The notes: generated by a model from the letters alone, not told the origin. A stretch of 30,636 nt of DNA from Desulfobacula sp. (GCF_021107415.1 NZ_JAIOSW010000113.1:1-30636); one strand, 5' to 3'. Positions 7,895-16,488 are shown, counted from the first letter of the stretch. Translations and numbers: made by a program.

Positions 7895-8647
7895 ATGAAA
7901 ATTCTTCTTACAAATGATGATGGATACAACGCGCCGGGAATTCAGATATTGTATAAAATGCTTCGATCCCATCACGAAGTTATTCTGATTGCACCTGATA
8001 GAGAAAAAAGTGCTGTAAGTCATGGTATCACACTTAATGAACCCATAAAAATTAATAAAATACAATTAGATGGCGGAGGAAAAGGATATGCTGTCACGGG
8101 AACACCAGCTGACTGTATTAAACTAGGACTGTTTAAATTTTTTACCACACCACCCGATCTGGTTATTTCAGGGATTAACCCAGGCTGCAACATAGGGGTT
8201 GATATCAATTATTCGGGTACTGTTGCAGCCGCCAGAGAGGCGGCGTTGAATGGTATATTAGGCATGGCTGTTTCTATAAAACTCGGAAAGGAGATGGATT
8301 TTCAGGGAATGTCCCGCTTCATAGCCGGCTTGGTTAATAAGGTGTGTAATAATGGACTTCCGTCAGGTACATTCTTAAACATCAATGCACCGGGTATTTC
8401 ATTGGATGAAGTGCGTGGTGTGAAAATTACCCGGCAAGCCTCTGATAATCTTTCAAAGCAATTTGATAAACGGATTGATCCTAAGAACAGGCCTTATTAC
8501 TGGTATGGCAGCATAGATCACGTAGATGGTGACTCAGACACAGATGTTTATGCGTTATCACAAAAACATATCTCCATTACTCCGATTCAATGTGATATCA
8601 CCGATTATAAAACAATGGTAGAGTTGGAGTCATTCCAGTTACCTTGA
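7895..8647 (+). CDS. surE: 5'/3'-nucleotidase SurE
   Basis: SurE, 250 residues from the ATG at 7895. A longer frame opens at 7835, but the family begins at MKILLTNDDG and the ATG at 7895 has AAGGGA upstream, so I chose the shorter form. The N-terminal NDDG holds the metal-binding Asp pair. APDREKSAVSHGIT, GTPADC, ISGINPGCNIG and YSGTVAAAREA are all typical SurE blocks. The enzyme is a cytoplasmic metal-dependent phosphatase acting on nucleoside monophosphates and short polyphosphate, linked to stationary-phase survival. Its common partner pcm is not adjacent; pepN follows 101 nt downstream on the same strand. Confidence 0.95.
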   Translation: MKILLTNDDGYNAPGIQILYKMLRSHHEVILIAPDREKSAVSHGITLNEPIKINKIQLDGGGKGYAVTGTPADCIKLGLFKFFTTPPDLVISGINPGCNIGVDINYSGTVAAAREAALNGILGMAVSIKLGKEMDFQGMSRFIAGLVNKVCNNGLPSGTFLNINAPGISLDEVRGVKITRQASDNLSKQFDKRIDPKNRPYYWYGSIDHVDGDSDTDVYALSQKHISITPIQCDITDYKTMVELESFQLP

Positions 8648-8712
8648 AAAAATATTTTTAAAACCAAATTTTTGATCGCAGTTATGGAATAGAGTGATAT
8701 CAATATCTTTAA

Positions 8713-8741
8713 TTGACAATTTGATATTCCGGGTTTATTTT
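8713..8741 (+). promoter_or_regulatory. Possible promoter just upstream of pepN
   Basis: A perfect -35 TTGACA at 8713-8718 is followed 17 bp later by a weak -10 TATTTT at 8736-8741. Transcription would start almost at the ATG (8749), giving a leaderless or very short-leader mRNA. This fits the weak ribosome site, but the poor -10 box makes the call tentative. Confidence 0.3.
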
Positions 8742-8748
8742 TTGGAAC

Positions 8749-11376
8749 ATGAAAACTCCCAATAAAATATATCTTAAAGATTACACGCCTCCGGTATTTG
8801 TTGTTGATCAAGTCGATCTTACTTTTGAAATTGAAAAAAATCAGACTAAAATAACTTCCAAACTAAAAATAAGAAAAAACCAGACTGATAGTGATAAAAA
8901 CATCTCTCTTGTTTTTGATAAAGGGGACTTTAAGATTGCCTCAGTCATTGCCGGCGGCATGGTTTTGCTGCCCCAAGAATATGAGGCTGATGATGAGTTA
9001 TTCAAAATTGCAAAAACTCCTGATGTATTTGAACTTGAGATTACAAGCATTTTAAGACCCCATGAGAATACGAGTCTTGAAGGATTGTACAAATCAGGTG
9101 ATATTTTGTGCACACAATGTGAAGCCCAGGGATTTCGGAAGATTACACCCTTTCCGGACCGCCCTGATGTTATGGCCATTTATTCCTGCACGATTATTGC
9201 CGATAAAACCCAATATCCTGTTTTACTTTCCAATGGCAACCTTGTGAAATCAGGTGATCTTGACAACAACAGGCATTTCGTCAGGTGGGAGGACCCGTTT
9301 AAAAAACCATCTTACCTTTTTGCCCTTGTTGCAGGCGATCTGGATCATATTGAGGATCAATTTAAAACGCGTTCAGGCAAAATTGTTGATTTAAGAATTT
9401 ATTCTGAAAAAGAAAATATTGATAAATGCGATCATGCCATGAAATCCCTTAAACAGGCCATGGAATGGGATGAAAAGCGATTCGGGCTTGAATATGATCT
9501 GGATCTTTATCAGATTGTTGCCATTAGTGATTTTAATGCAGGTGCCATGGAAAACAAGGGGTTAAATGTTTTTAACTCCAAATATGTGCTTGCCAATCCT
9601 GCGACGGCTACAGATGGAGACTTTATGAGTATTCAAGGGGTTATCGGCCATGAGTATTTCCATAACTGGACCGGGAACAGGGTGACCCTTAAAAACTGGT
9701 TCCAATTAAGTTTAAAAGAAGGATTGACTGTCTTCAGAGATCAGGAATTTTCATCTGATTTAAATTCAAGGGGTGTGAAGAGAATTTCAGATGTCAGAAA
9801 TTTAAGAGGATCTCAATTTCCAGAAGATACCGGTCCCATGACTCACCCGGTAATGCCTGATTCATATATAAAAATGGATAATTTCTATACCATGACGGTT
9901 TATGAAAAGGGTGCAGAACTTGTCAGGATGATTCATCAATTAGCCGGGGAAAAAAAGTTTAGAAAAGGAATTGATCTTTATTTTAAAAAATTTGACGGCA
10001 TGGCTGTCACAATAGAAGATTTTGTTGCTGTGATGCAAGAGGCTGCAGGCCTGGATCTTGAGCAGTTCAAGTTATGGTATTTTCAATCCGGGACTCCGAT
10101 AGTGACAATGAGTCGGTCATATAATCCTGATTTAAGGCAGCTTGTGATAATTTTTGAGCAAAGCACATTGCCGGACAGAAACCAGGATATCAAAAAGCCG
10201 CTTCATATCCCGGTGAACTTTGGGATTATAGACGCTGACGGGAAGGATATAACACCGATTGATAACAAGTTGCTTGAGCTTCGATCCGATAAAGAAACAT
10301 TTATTTTTGACAATATACCTGAAAGCTGCCTTCCTTCCATATTCAGACAATTTTCTGCTCCGGTAAAAGTTAAAACTGATTTGACTGATGGGGAACTTGC
10401 TTTTCTCATGGCCAATGATACAGATGAGTTTAGCCGATGGGATGCCGGACAAACCTTGTTTATAAAAGAAATTAAACAAATAATTAATGGCATCCAAGCC
10501 GGTGATGAATTGTCAATTTCCCCAAATTTGATCAATGCCTTTAAAAAAGCATTAACGAATCAGACCTTATTGGATCAAAATGGGGATCGCGCATTTTTAG
10601 CAAAGGCGCTTTCTTTACCCCTGGAAACTGAAATTAAAGATCATTTTGATCTTGTTGATGTCAATGCCATCCATAAGGCAAGAAAGTTTTTAAAACAAGG
10701 ACTTGCGGGACAGCTTAAACATCAGTTTTTGGATCTTATTGATCTTTGCTCTAAATCTTATCCTTTGAGCATATCCCATGGAGCAATGGCTGACCGGAGT
10801 TTGAAAAATTTATGTCTATCCTACATTGGGTGTTTAAAAGAAAAGGATACAACAGCTCTGATTTTGGACTATTATGAATCTGCCCAAAATATGACGGATG
10901 AACTTGCCGCCTTTAAAATTTTATCGCAGATTGAATTGGATACAAAACAATCTGCTGTTGAAAAATTTTATTTAAAATGGAAACATGACAAACTTGTTTT
11001 GGATAAATGGTTTGCTGTTCAGGCAGGATCAACACTTTCCAATACTTTGGAAAGTGTAAAATCTCTTACCACACATCCGGATTTTTCAATGAAAAACCCC
11101 AATAAGGTAAGATCATTAATTTATATTTTTGCTATGCAAAATCCCATCAATTTTCATCAAAAAGATGGGAGTGGATATCGGTTTATTGCGGATCAGATTA
11201 TTTCATTAGATGAAATAAATCACCAGATTGCAGCAAGATTGTCATCCTGTTTTAATCTTTGGAAAAAGTATGATGATCAAAGGAAATCATTAATGCAAAA
11301 AGAGCTTGAACGAATTTTATCCATCCAAACTCTTTCTAAAAATGTTTATGAGATTATTTCAAGGGCACTTGAGTAA
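8749..11376 (+). CDS. pepN: Aminopeptidase N (M1 family zinc metallopeptidase)
   Basis: An 875-residue protein matching the length and layout of bacterial PepN. The substrate-amino-terminus motif GAMEN is at 265-269. The zinc site is HEYFH at 301-305, with the third ligand Glu324 in LKEGLTVF, so the HExxH-x18-E rule is met. NWTGNRVT and MDNFYTMTVYEKGAE are typical of the E. coli-type family, and the long C-terminal helical domain is complete. It removes N-terminal residues, with broad preference including Ala, Arg and Leu, in the cytoplasm during peptide turnover. It ends only 6 nt from the convergent UDP-glucose dehydrogenase gene. No signal peptide is present. Confidence 0.96.
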   Translation: MKTPNKIYLKDYTPPVFVVDQVDLTFEIEKNQTKITSKLKIRKNQTDSDKNISLVFDKGDFKIASVIAGGMVLLPQEYEADDELFKIAKTPDVFELEITSILRPHENTSLEGLYKSGDILCTQCEAQGFRKITPFPDRPDVMAIYSCTIIADKTQYPVLLSNGNLVKSGDLDNNRHFVRWEDPFKKPSYLFALVAGDLDHIEDQFKTRSGKIVDLRIYSEKENIDKCDHAMKSLKQAMEWDEKRFGLEYDLDLYQIVAISDFNAGAMENKGLNVFNSKYVLANPATATDGDFMSIQGVIGHEYFHNWTGNRVTLKNWFQLSLKEGLTVFRDQEFSSDLNSRGVKRISDVRNLRGSQFPEDTGPMTHPVMPDSYIKMDNFYTMTVYEKGAELVRMIHQLAGEKKFRKGIDLYFKKFDGMAVTIEDFVAVMQEAAGLDLEQFKLWYFQSGTPIVTMSRSYNPDLRQLVIIFEQSTLPDRNQDIKKPLHIPVNFGIIDADGKDITPIDNKLLELRSDKETFIFDNIPESCLPSIFRQFSAPVKVKTDLTDGELAFLMANDTDEFSRWDAGQTLFIKEIKQIINGIQAGDELSISPNLINAFKKALTNQTLLDQNGDRAFLAKALSLPLETEIKDHFDLVDVNAIHKARKFLKQGLAGQLKHQFLDLIDLCSKSYPLSISHGAMADRSLKNLCLSYIGCLKEKDTTALILDYYESAQNMTDELAAFKILSQIELDTKQSAVEKFYLKWKHDKLVLDKWFAVQAGSTLSNTLESVKSLTTHPDFSMKNPNKVRSLIYIFAMQNPINFHQKDGSGYRFIADQIISLDEINHQIAARLSSCFNLWKKYDDQRKSLMQKELERILSIQTLSKNVYEIISRALE

Positions 11377-11382
11377 AAATAT

Positions 11383-12723
11383 TTACATTTTTTCTCTTCC
11401 GATTCCATGGTATTCAAATCCCGCTTCGTTTACTTCCTCGGGATCATATTGATTTCGGCCATCAAATATAATAAATTGGTTCATCATATCAGCCATGGCC
11501 TTAAAATCCGGCTGTCTGAAGGTTTTCCATTCTGTAACCAGGATTAAAGCATCTGTATTTTCAATTGCTTTATATTGACTGTCTTCCAATTTCAGCTGCC
11601 CTTTTGAAAACCAGTCTTCGGGAAACTCTTTGCGGGCCTGATCCATGGCAACCGGATCAAAGGCCTTGATACTGGCTCCCGAATTGATCAATTCCTTGAG
11701 AATGATCGTTGATGATGAGTCTCTCATATCATCTGTACCCGGTTTAAAGGAAAGTCCCCACATGCAAAAGGTTTTACCAGAAAGATCCCGGCCAAATCTT
11801 TTGATGATTTTATCTGATAATACCTGTTTTTGAAGGTTATTTCTTTTTTCCACCGCATTCAGCAGTTCGGGTACGAAATCCTGGTCTTTACTGGTTTTAA
11901 TAAGCGCTTTTACATCTTTGGGAAAGCATGAGCCGCCATATCCACACCCGGGATAAATAAAAGAATATCCGATTCTTGAATCAGACCCGATTCCCTTTCT
12001 GACATTTTCAACATCAACCCCCAGACGTTCACAGATATTTGATATTTCATTCATAAAGGATATTTTAGTTGCAAGCATTGAATTTGCTGCATATTTTGTC
12101 ATTTCCGCATCACGGACATTCATGGATATAACCTTTTCCCTGTTTCGTGAAAAGGGCGCATAAAGTCTTTTCATCATTTTTTCAGCCCTTTGAGAATCTG
12201 CCCCGATAACAATCCGGTCCGGTTTAAGAAAATCGTTGACGGCAGCACCTTCCTTTAAAAACTCAGGATTGCTGACCACATCGAATTCAATACTGACACC
12301 CCGCTTTTCAAGTTCTTTCCGGATGGTGGATTTAACTTTATCCGCTGTTCCAACCGGAACCGTTGATTTATCTACAATCACTGAATGGTCATTGATATTT
12401 TGGCCTATTTCTTTTGCAACCTGTAATACATATTGCAAGTCTGCAGACCCATCTTCACCGGGTGGTGTTCCCACTGCAATAAAGAAAATATTAGAATCTT
12501 TTGACGCCTGTTCAAGGCTTGTGGAAAATTTTAAGGTTCCTTCCTTATAATTTTGTATGACAAGATTTTCAAGTCCTGGTTCATAAATTGGAAGTATTCC
12601 CTTCTTCAGGTTATCTATTTTTGTTTTATCGATATCGACGCAGGTCACAGTGCTTCCCATTTCTGCAAAGCATGCCCCAGTGACAAGTCCGACATACCCG
12701 GTTCCAATAATAGTCAGTTTCAT
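11383..12723 (-). CDS. ugd: UDP-glucose 6-dehydrogenase
   Basis: A 446-residue NAD-dependent UDP-glucose dehydrogenase that oxidises UDP-glucose to UDP-glucuronate. The Rossmann motif GTGYVG is at 7-12, NPEFLKEG is at 152-159, and the catalytic Cys266 lies in GCGYGGSCFPKD. Lys210 and Asn214 are in the expected active-site block (EMTKYAANSMLATK). It is the last gene of a three-gene uronic-acid operon and lies 57 nt after the second dehydrogenase. Its product is the substrate for the UDP-glucuronate 4-epimerase at 14089-15093, so together they make UDP-galacturonate. Start: ATG with AGAGG ten bases upstream. Confidence 0.95.
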   Translation of the reverse strand: MKLTIIGTGYVGLVTGACFAEMGSTVTCVDIDKTKIDNLKKGILPIYEPGLENLVIQNYKEGTLKFSTSLEQASKDSNIFFIAVGTPPGEDGSADLQYVLQVAKEIGQNINDHSVIVDKSTVPVGTADKVKSTIRKELEKRGVSIEFDVVSNPEFLKEGAAVNDFLKPDRIVIGADSQRAEKMMKRLYAPFSRNREKVISMNVRDAEMTKYAANSMLATKISFMNEISNICERLGVDVENVRKGIGSDSRIGYSFIYPGCGYGGSCFPKDVKALIKTSKDQDFVPELLNAVEKRNNLQKQVLSDKIIKRFGRDLSGKTFCMWGLSFKPGTDDMRDSSSTIILKELINSGASIKAFDPVAMDQARKEFPEDWFSKGQLKLEDSQYKAIENTDALILVTEWKTFRQPDFKAMADMMNQFIIFDGRNQYDPEEVNEAGFEYHGIGREKM

Positions 12724-12780
12724 TGAATATTAACCTCTTATTTTTTTAATTTTAATTTATGACTTAAATTTCTAAATCTA

Positions 12781-14070
12781 TTATAACCGCCAAAAATTTA
12801 TCCCTGATTTTTCTGCGTCTTTTGGATCAAACACTGACTTCACATCAATTAAACAGCCGTTTGGAAGAAGCATCTCTTTAAAATCTGAAAGGGTTTTGTC
12901 CAGATACTCTTTATGGGGTACAGCCAGGATGAGAGCAGAAAGATCTTTGAGGTCATCCCATTTGCATAAATTAACATTGTAATATGCCAATGCCTCTTTT
13001 GGATCGGAAATCGCATCATGTACCAGGACATTTGTTCCATAGGACTTTAGTTCTTCAATCATATCAACCACCCTGGTATTTCTAAGATCCGGGCAATCTT
13101 CCTTAAAGGTGAGCCCTAAAACACCTACTTTTGAATCCTTGATACTCAGGCCCTGGTTAATCATCATTTTAATAGTTTTTTCAACAACAAACCGGCCCAT
13201 ATTATCGTTTATTCTTCGACCGGATAATATAATCTGGGGATGATAGCCTTCTGATTCTGCCTTAAAGGTTAAATAGTAGGGATCAACACCAATACAATGG
13301 CCGCCCACAAGACCTGGTTTAAAGGGAAGAAAATTCCACTTGGAACCAGCTGCATCCAGCACATTTTTTGTGTCAATACCAAATTTATCAAAAATAAGTG
13401 CTAATTCATTCATTAATGCAATATTTAAATCCCTTTGCGTATTTTCGATCACCTTGGCGGCTTCAGCTTCTTTTATGGTCTCTGTCCGGTGGACACCGGC
13501 TTCAATAATGGTTTCATAAAGCTTTGCCACCTTATCACAGGTCTTATCATCATCTCCCGAGACAACTTTTACAATCTTGGGCAGGGTATGTTCCTTGTCT
13601 CCCGGATTGATCCGTTCCGGAGAATACCCTACATGGAAATCTTTTTTCCATTCATATCCTGACACTTTTTCCAGAATCGGAACACAAATATCTTCTGTGA
13701 CACCGGGATAGACGGTTGATTCAAAGATAACAACGGCTCCTTTTTTCATATACTTCCCAGCAGTCTCAGACGAGCTTTCCATATATTTCAAATCAGGACG
13801 TCTGGCTTGATCAATGGGTGTGGGGACTGCAACGATGATATAATCTGCGTCTGAAATTTGTGAAGGGTCGGATGTCGGATAAAAAAATGCAGCTTTTTCA
13901 AACTCCTGCTTTGAAACTTCACCCGTGGGATCTTCAAATTTTTTGCAATTTTCAATAATACTCTCTTTTAAATCAAGACCGGTTGTATGAAATTTTACAC
14001 CAAAATGAACTGCCAGGGGCAAACCGACATAACCAAGGCCAATCACTGCGATTTTTGTATTGCTATCCAT
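12781..14070 (-). CDS. Nucleotide-sugar dehydrogenase, TviB/WbpO-like (UDP-GlcNAc/GalNAc type)
   Basis: A 429-residue UDP-sugar 6-dehydrogenase. The NAD motif GLGYVG is at 11-16. YSPERINPGD at 149-158 and WNFLPFKPGLVGGHCIGVDPYY (catalytic Cys259) are hallmarks of the TviB/WbpO/CapL branch, which oxidises UDP-N-acetylhexosamines to their uronic acids. This differs from the GCGYGGSCFPKD branch seen in the neighbour at 11383. The operon thus has two dehydrogenases of different specificity. The exact substrate (UDP-GlcNAc or UDP-GalNAc) cannot be read from the sequence. Start: ATG with TTGGAG upstream; the epimerase ends 18 nt before it. Confidence 0.88.
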   Translation of the reverse strand: MDSNTKIAVIGLGYVGLPLAVHFGVKFHTTGLDLKESIIENCKKFEDPTGEVSKQEFEKAAFFYPTSDPSQISDADYIIVAVPTPIDQARRPDLKYMESSSETAGKYMKKGAVVIFESTVYPGVTEDICVPILEKVSGYEWKKDFHVGYSPERINPGDKEHTLPKIVKVVSGDDDKTCDKVAKLYETIIEAGVHRTETIKEAEAAKVIENTQRDLNIALMNELALIFDKFGIDTKNVLDAAGSKWNFLPFKPGLVGGHCIGVDPYYLTFKAESEGYHPQIILSGRRINDNMGRFVVEKTIKMMINQGLSIKDSKVGVLGLTFKEDCPDLRNTRVVDMIEELKSYGTNVLVHDAISDPKEALAYYNVNLCKWDDLKDLSALILAVPHKEYLDKTLSDFKEMLLPNGCLIDVKSVFDPKDAEKSGINFWRL

Positions 14071-14088
14071 GAAAATCTTTCTCCAAAA

Positions 14089-15093
14089 TTATTTATAATA
14101 TTCTTTATACCATTTAACAAAATTATTTATTCCCTCATCGATTGAAGTAGAGGGTTTAAATCCTGTATCTTTTATCAGGTCATTTACGTCTGCATAAGTT
14201 GCAGGGACATCTCCCGCCTGTAACGGCAAATATTCTTTAAGCGCTTTTTTACCAATGGCCTTTTCAATGGCCTCAATAAATGCCATCAGGGCAACCGGCT
14301 GGTTGTTTCCGATATTATAGAGTTTGTAGGGAACACAACTGCTGGACGGATTGGGTGCATCCGACGTCCAGTTAAGATCTGCTTTTGGGATATTGTTCAT
14401 TACCCTGACAACGCCTTCTACGATATCATCAATATAGGTAAAATCTCTTTGCATATCTCCGTTATTAAATACTTTTACAGGTTCATTGTTCAAAATAGCC
14501 TTTGTAAAGAGAAAAAGTGCCATATCCGGTCTTCCCCAAGGACCATAAACCGTGAAAAATCTCAATCCTGTTGTGGGAAGTTTATATAAATAGCTGTAAG
14601 TATGGGCCATTAATTCATTGGCTTTTTTGGATGCAGCATAAAGGCTGATGGGATGATCCACATTGTGCCGGACAGAAAACGGCATATTAGTATTCAACCC
14701 ATAGACAGAACTGCTGGATGCGTAGACAAGGTGTTTGACATTTGAATGCCGGCAGCCTTCCAGAACATTTCCAAACCCTACAAGATTACTATCAATATAA
14801 GAGGCAGGGTTTTCAATGCTGTAACGGACCCCTGCCTGGGCAGCAAGGTTTATAACATAATCAAATTGATGAGTTTCAAACAATTTTTTCATTTTTTCCC
14901 TGTCAGCCAGGTCAATTAGCTTAAACTCAAATCCGGGGTCTTTCTCAATAATGGAAAGCCGGGTCTTTTTAAGGTTTACATCATAGTAATCGTTCAAATT
15001 ATCAATTCCGCAGACATTGATACCCTCTTTTACCAGGCGAGATGTTAAATTAAATCCAATAAACCCTGCTACTCCTGTAACAAGAACTTTCAT
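14089..15093 (-). CDS. UDP-glucuronate 4-epimerase-like SDR enzyme
   Basis: A 334-residue extended short-chain dehydrogenase. NAD motif GVAGFIG is at 7-13, the SSSSVYG active-site strand is at 126-132, and the catalytic pair Tyr152/Lys156 is in YAASK. The opening [19 protein letters not shown] and the segment [21 protein letters not shown] are typical of UDP-glucuronate 4-epimerases (LspL/Cap1J type). It would convert UDP-glucuronate, made by the dehydrogenase at 11383, to UDP-galacturonate for capsule or lipopolysaccharide. It is the first gene of the operon. The ATG has AAAGGATAA upstream. An array of 18-nt repeats lies ~135 nt upstream. Confidence 0.88.
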   Translation of the reverse strand: MKVLVTGVAGFIGFNLTSRLVKEGINVCGIDNLNDYYDVNLKKTRLSIIEKDPGFEFKLIDLADREKMKKLFETHQFDYVINLAAQAGVRYSIENPASYIDSNLVGFGNVLEGCRHSNVKHLVYASSSSVYGLNTNMPFSVRHNVDHPISLYAASKKANELMAHTYSYLYKLPTTGLRFFTVYGPWGRPDMALFLFTKAILNNEPVKVFNNGDMQRDFTYIDDIVEGVVRVMNNIPKADLNWTSDAPNPSSSCVPYKLYNIGNNQPVALMAFIEAIEKAIGKKALKEYLPLQAGDVPATYADVNDLIKDTGFKPSTSIDEGINNFVKWYKEYYK

Positions 15094-15229
15094 AATTATC
15101 CTTTATTTTGTCCATGTTATACTATTGAAAATGAATTATTTTTTCACCCTGTTTACCATAAAGGACAGGCCAAAAACAATAAAAATCATGCGGACGAAGA
15201 AGTCCGTTAACATTTTACAAATTTTATCG

Positions 15230-15283
15230 TAACCTGAAGGTCAGACCTAACCTGAAGGTCACACGTAACCTAAAGGTCACACG
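15230..15283 (+). repeat. 18-nt tandem repeat, array A (3 units)
   Basis: Three contiguous 18-nt units begin at 15230, 15248 and 15266. The last two are TAACCTGAAGGTCACACG and a one-base variant with TAACCTAAAGG; the first ends CAGACC instead. The array lies in the ~290-bp gap upstream of the epimerase operon and downstream of the small Arg-rich gene. Apart from a weak hairpin at 15191-15206, I see nothing else in that gap. Confidence 0.9.
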
Positions 15284-15380
15284 TAAATATGTTTATAGAA
15301 CCGAATGGAGATTTTTTAAATAAATTTTAAGAAATTCTAAATTCGGATACACAATTGGCATTTAAAGTAATGGACAACAA

Positions 15381-15596
15381 TTATGGTAAATCAGAATAAA
15401 TCGGTGAACTGCTCCATTTGCTGATTCTCTCCCAGCCGAATCTGTCTTCCCAGCCTCTTCTTCTATCTTTAACTTTAAAATCTTGTCTGGCTTCATTTCC
15501 TGGATACCCGGGCCCCATATCAAGAATACGCCTGTCTACCGGGGACCTTCGATCCACAGGAGAGCGCTTTGTGTAAACACTTTTTGCGTACGGCAT
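15381..15596 (-). CDS. Small Arg-rich protein with an RSPVDRR tandem
   Basis: A 71-residue protein from the ATG at 15596, chosen because GGAGGG stands just upstream; an in-frame ATG at 15608 has no such site. It is rich in Arg, Asp and Trp, with a direct repeat RSPVDRRSPVDRR at ~11-23 and a KDRRRGWEDRFGWERISKW block. I know no function. The two repeat copies are spelled with different synonymous codons (TCT CCT GTG GAT CGA against TCC CCG GTA GAC AGG), so the repeat is old and held at the protein level. It follows the dodecin gene in the same direction, with a 12-bp stem-loop between them. Confidence 0.65.
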   Translation of the reverse strand: MPYAKSVYTKRSPVDRRSPVDRRILDMGPGYPGNEARQDFKVKDRRRGWEDRFGWERISKWSSSPIYSDLP

Positions 15597-15618
15597 TTTT
15601 CCCTCCATTATTTATCAG

Positions 15619-15674
15619 GAAAGTTGTGAGATACGATTTTTTTTAATTTTTTAATTCCCAACCTCACAACTTTC
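15619..15674 (-). other. Stem-loop between the dodecin gene and the small Arg-rich gene
   Basis: Perfect 12-bp arms, GAAAGTTGTGAG (15619-15630) and CTCACAACTTTC (15663-15674), flank a 32-nt AT-rich loop. The hairpin sits in the transcript 13 nt after the dodecin stop and ends ~12 nt before the next gene's ribosome site. It may stabilise dodecin mRNA or attenuate the second gene. No clean T-run follows it on the minus strand, so a simple terminator is less likely. Confidence 0.55.
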
Positions 15675-15687
15675 ATGTTTTCCCTGA

Positions 15688-15897
15688 TTAATCTTTGTAT
15701 TTAAAAGAGAGTCTTAAATTCGTTCTAAAATGCGCGGGTTTTCCGTCCTCAACTTTAATATCAAGTTTCATTACTTCCGCGATTCTTAAATCTCTTAATG
15801 ATTTTGATGCGCGGTCAATGGCACTGGTGGCCGCATCTTCCCAGGATGTTGTACTGCTCCCTACAAGGTCAATAATTTTGTATACACTGTCGCTCAT
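15688..15897 (-). CDS. Dodecin family flavin-binding protein
   Basis: A 69-residue protein matching dodecin (former DUF1458) over its whole length. It has VYKIIDLVGSS, then SWEDAATSAIDRASKSLRDLR, then a beta strand with KLDIKVEDGKPAHFRTNLRLSFKY. Dodecins form hollow dodecamers that store and buffer flavins (riboflavin, FMN) in the cytoplasm. The Trp in TSWEDA is close to but not clearly at the flavin-sandwiching position (bacterial homologues carry Trp later, in a DWFEV-like segment, here replaced by RIAEV), so flavin stacking may differ. A strong GGAGGG ribosome site and a consensus promoter lie upstream. Confidence 0.87.
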   Translation of the reverse strand: MSDSVYKIIDLVGSSTTSWEDAATSAIDRASKSLRDLRIAEVMKLDIKVEDGKPAHFRTNLRLSFKYKD

Positions 15898-16003
15898 GGT
15901 TCCCTCCTGTAATAAAATTTAAAAAAATTAAAACTGAACTTGTGGTGAATTTGAAATCAGATTATTTCGTACAGCTGTTAGAATAGAGGCTCAAATTACT
16001 ATA

Positions 16004-16031
16004 ATTATAGAATAATAAAAAAAATTGTCAA
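16004..16031 (-). promoter_or_regulatory. Consensus sigma-70 promoter of the dodecin gene
   Basis: On the minus strand, a perfect -35 TTGACA (16031-16026) and a perfect -10 TATAAT (16009-16004) are separated by 16 bp. Transcription should start near 15997, leaving a ~100-nt AT-rich leader before the dodecin ATG at 15897. Repeat array B ends 13 bp upstream of the -35 box, in the position of an UP element or activator site. Confidence 0.7.
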
Positions 16032-16044
16032 ATGGTTTTTACTT

Positions 16045-16098
16045 GTGACCTTCAGGTTAGGTCTGACCTTCAGGTTAGGTGCGACCTTTGAGTTAAGG
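16045..16098 (-). repeat. 18-nt tandem repeat, array B (3 units, inverted relative to A)
   Basis: Three 18-nt units begin at 16045, 16063 and 16081. They read GTGACCTTCAGGTTAGGT and variants on the plus strand, the reverse complement of the array A type. The third unit is the most diverged and contains the stop codon of the CULT-domain gene (16093-16095). The array lies just upstream of the dodecin promoter. Confidence 0.87.
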
Positions 16099-16467
16099 AA
16101 AAATTAATTTTTCAAGAATAAGTCCAAAAAAATGATTGGATTCTGATGAAAAAATCCAACCCAAATGAGTTGAACAATAATTACAGACGCCTATCTTCCA
16201 GGAGTATCCAATGAACCATGAAAATTCATTGGAAGAGAGGGAACCCGGTCTACAGCCCCTGGCATTTGAAAAACACCCAATCTCAAATACATAGCCATGG
16301 GGGTTCGCAAAGGTATGGTGAAATGAATTATTGACGATAATTTGCCGGGTCGGGTCTGTAATATGATTATGACAAGAAGCACAGATAATGATTTCATCTT
16401 CTTTGGACAGTGTATCTGTTTTTTCTTGTGTTGATAGATCAACCGATTGTTTACAAACCAAAGTCAT
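16093..16467 (-). CDS. CULT-domain (cereblon-like) protein
   Basis: A 124-residue protein consisting mainly of a CULT domain, the fold that binds thalidomide-type ligands in cereblon. Two Cys-x2-Cys zinc pairs are visible (C29/C32 and C95/C98). The aromatic cage tryptophans are W84, W90 and W104 in SWFIGYSW and THLGW. Their spacing of 6 and 14 equals that of human cereblon W380/W386/W400. FFGL near the C terminus is also typical. Single-domain bacterial CULT proteins are known from Magnetospirillum; their natural role is not known. It follows the EI24-like membrane protein by 21 nt with a GGGAG ribosome site, so the two are probably one operon. Its last codons lie in repeat array B. Confidence 0.87.
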   Translation of the reverse strand: MTLVCKQSVDLSTQEKTDTLSKEDEIIICASCHNHITDPTRQIIVNNSFHHTFANPHGYVFEIGCFSNARGCRPGSLSSNEFSWFIGYSWKIGVCNYCSTHLGWIFSSESNHFFGLILEKLIFP

Positions 16468-16488
16468 GCCAATCTCCCTTTGGACGAA

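Noticed and set aside
15191..15206. Hairpin CGGAC-GAAGAA-GTCCG as a terminator
   Set aside because: The stem is only 5 bp and no plus-strand gene ends there; the following T-rich stretch is broken by A and C.
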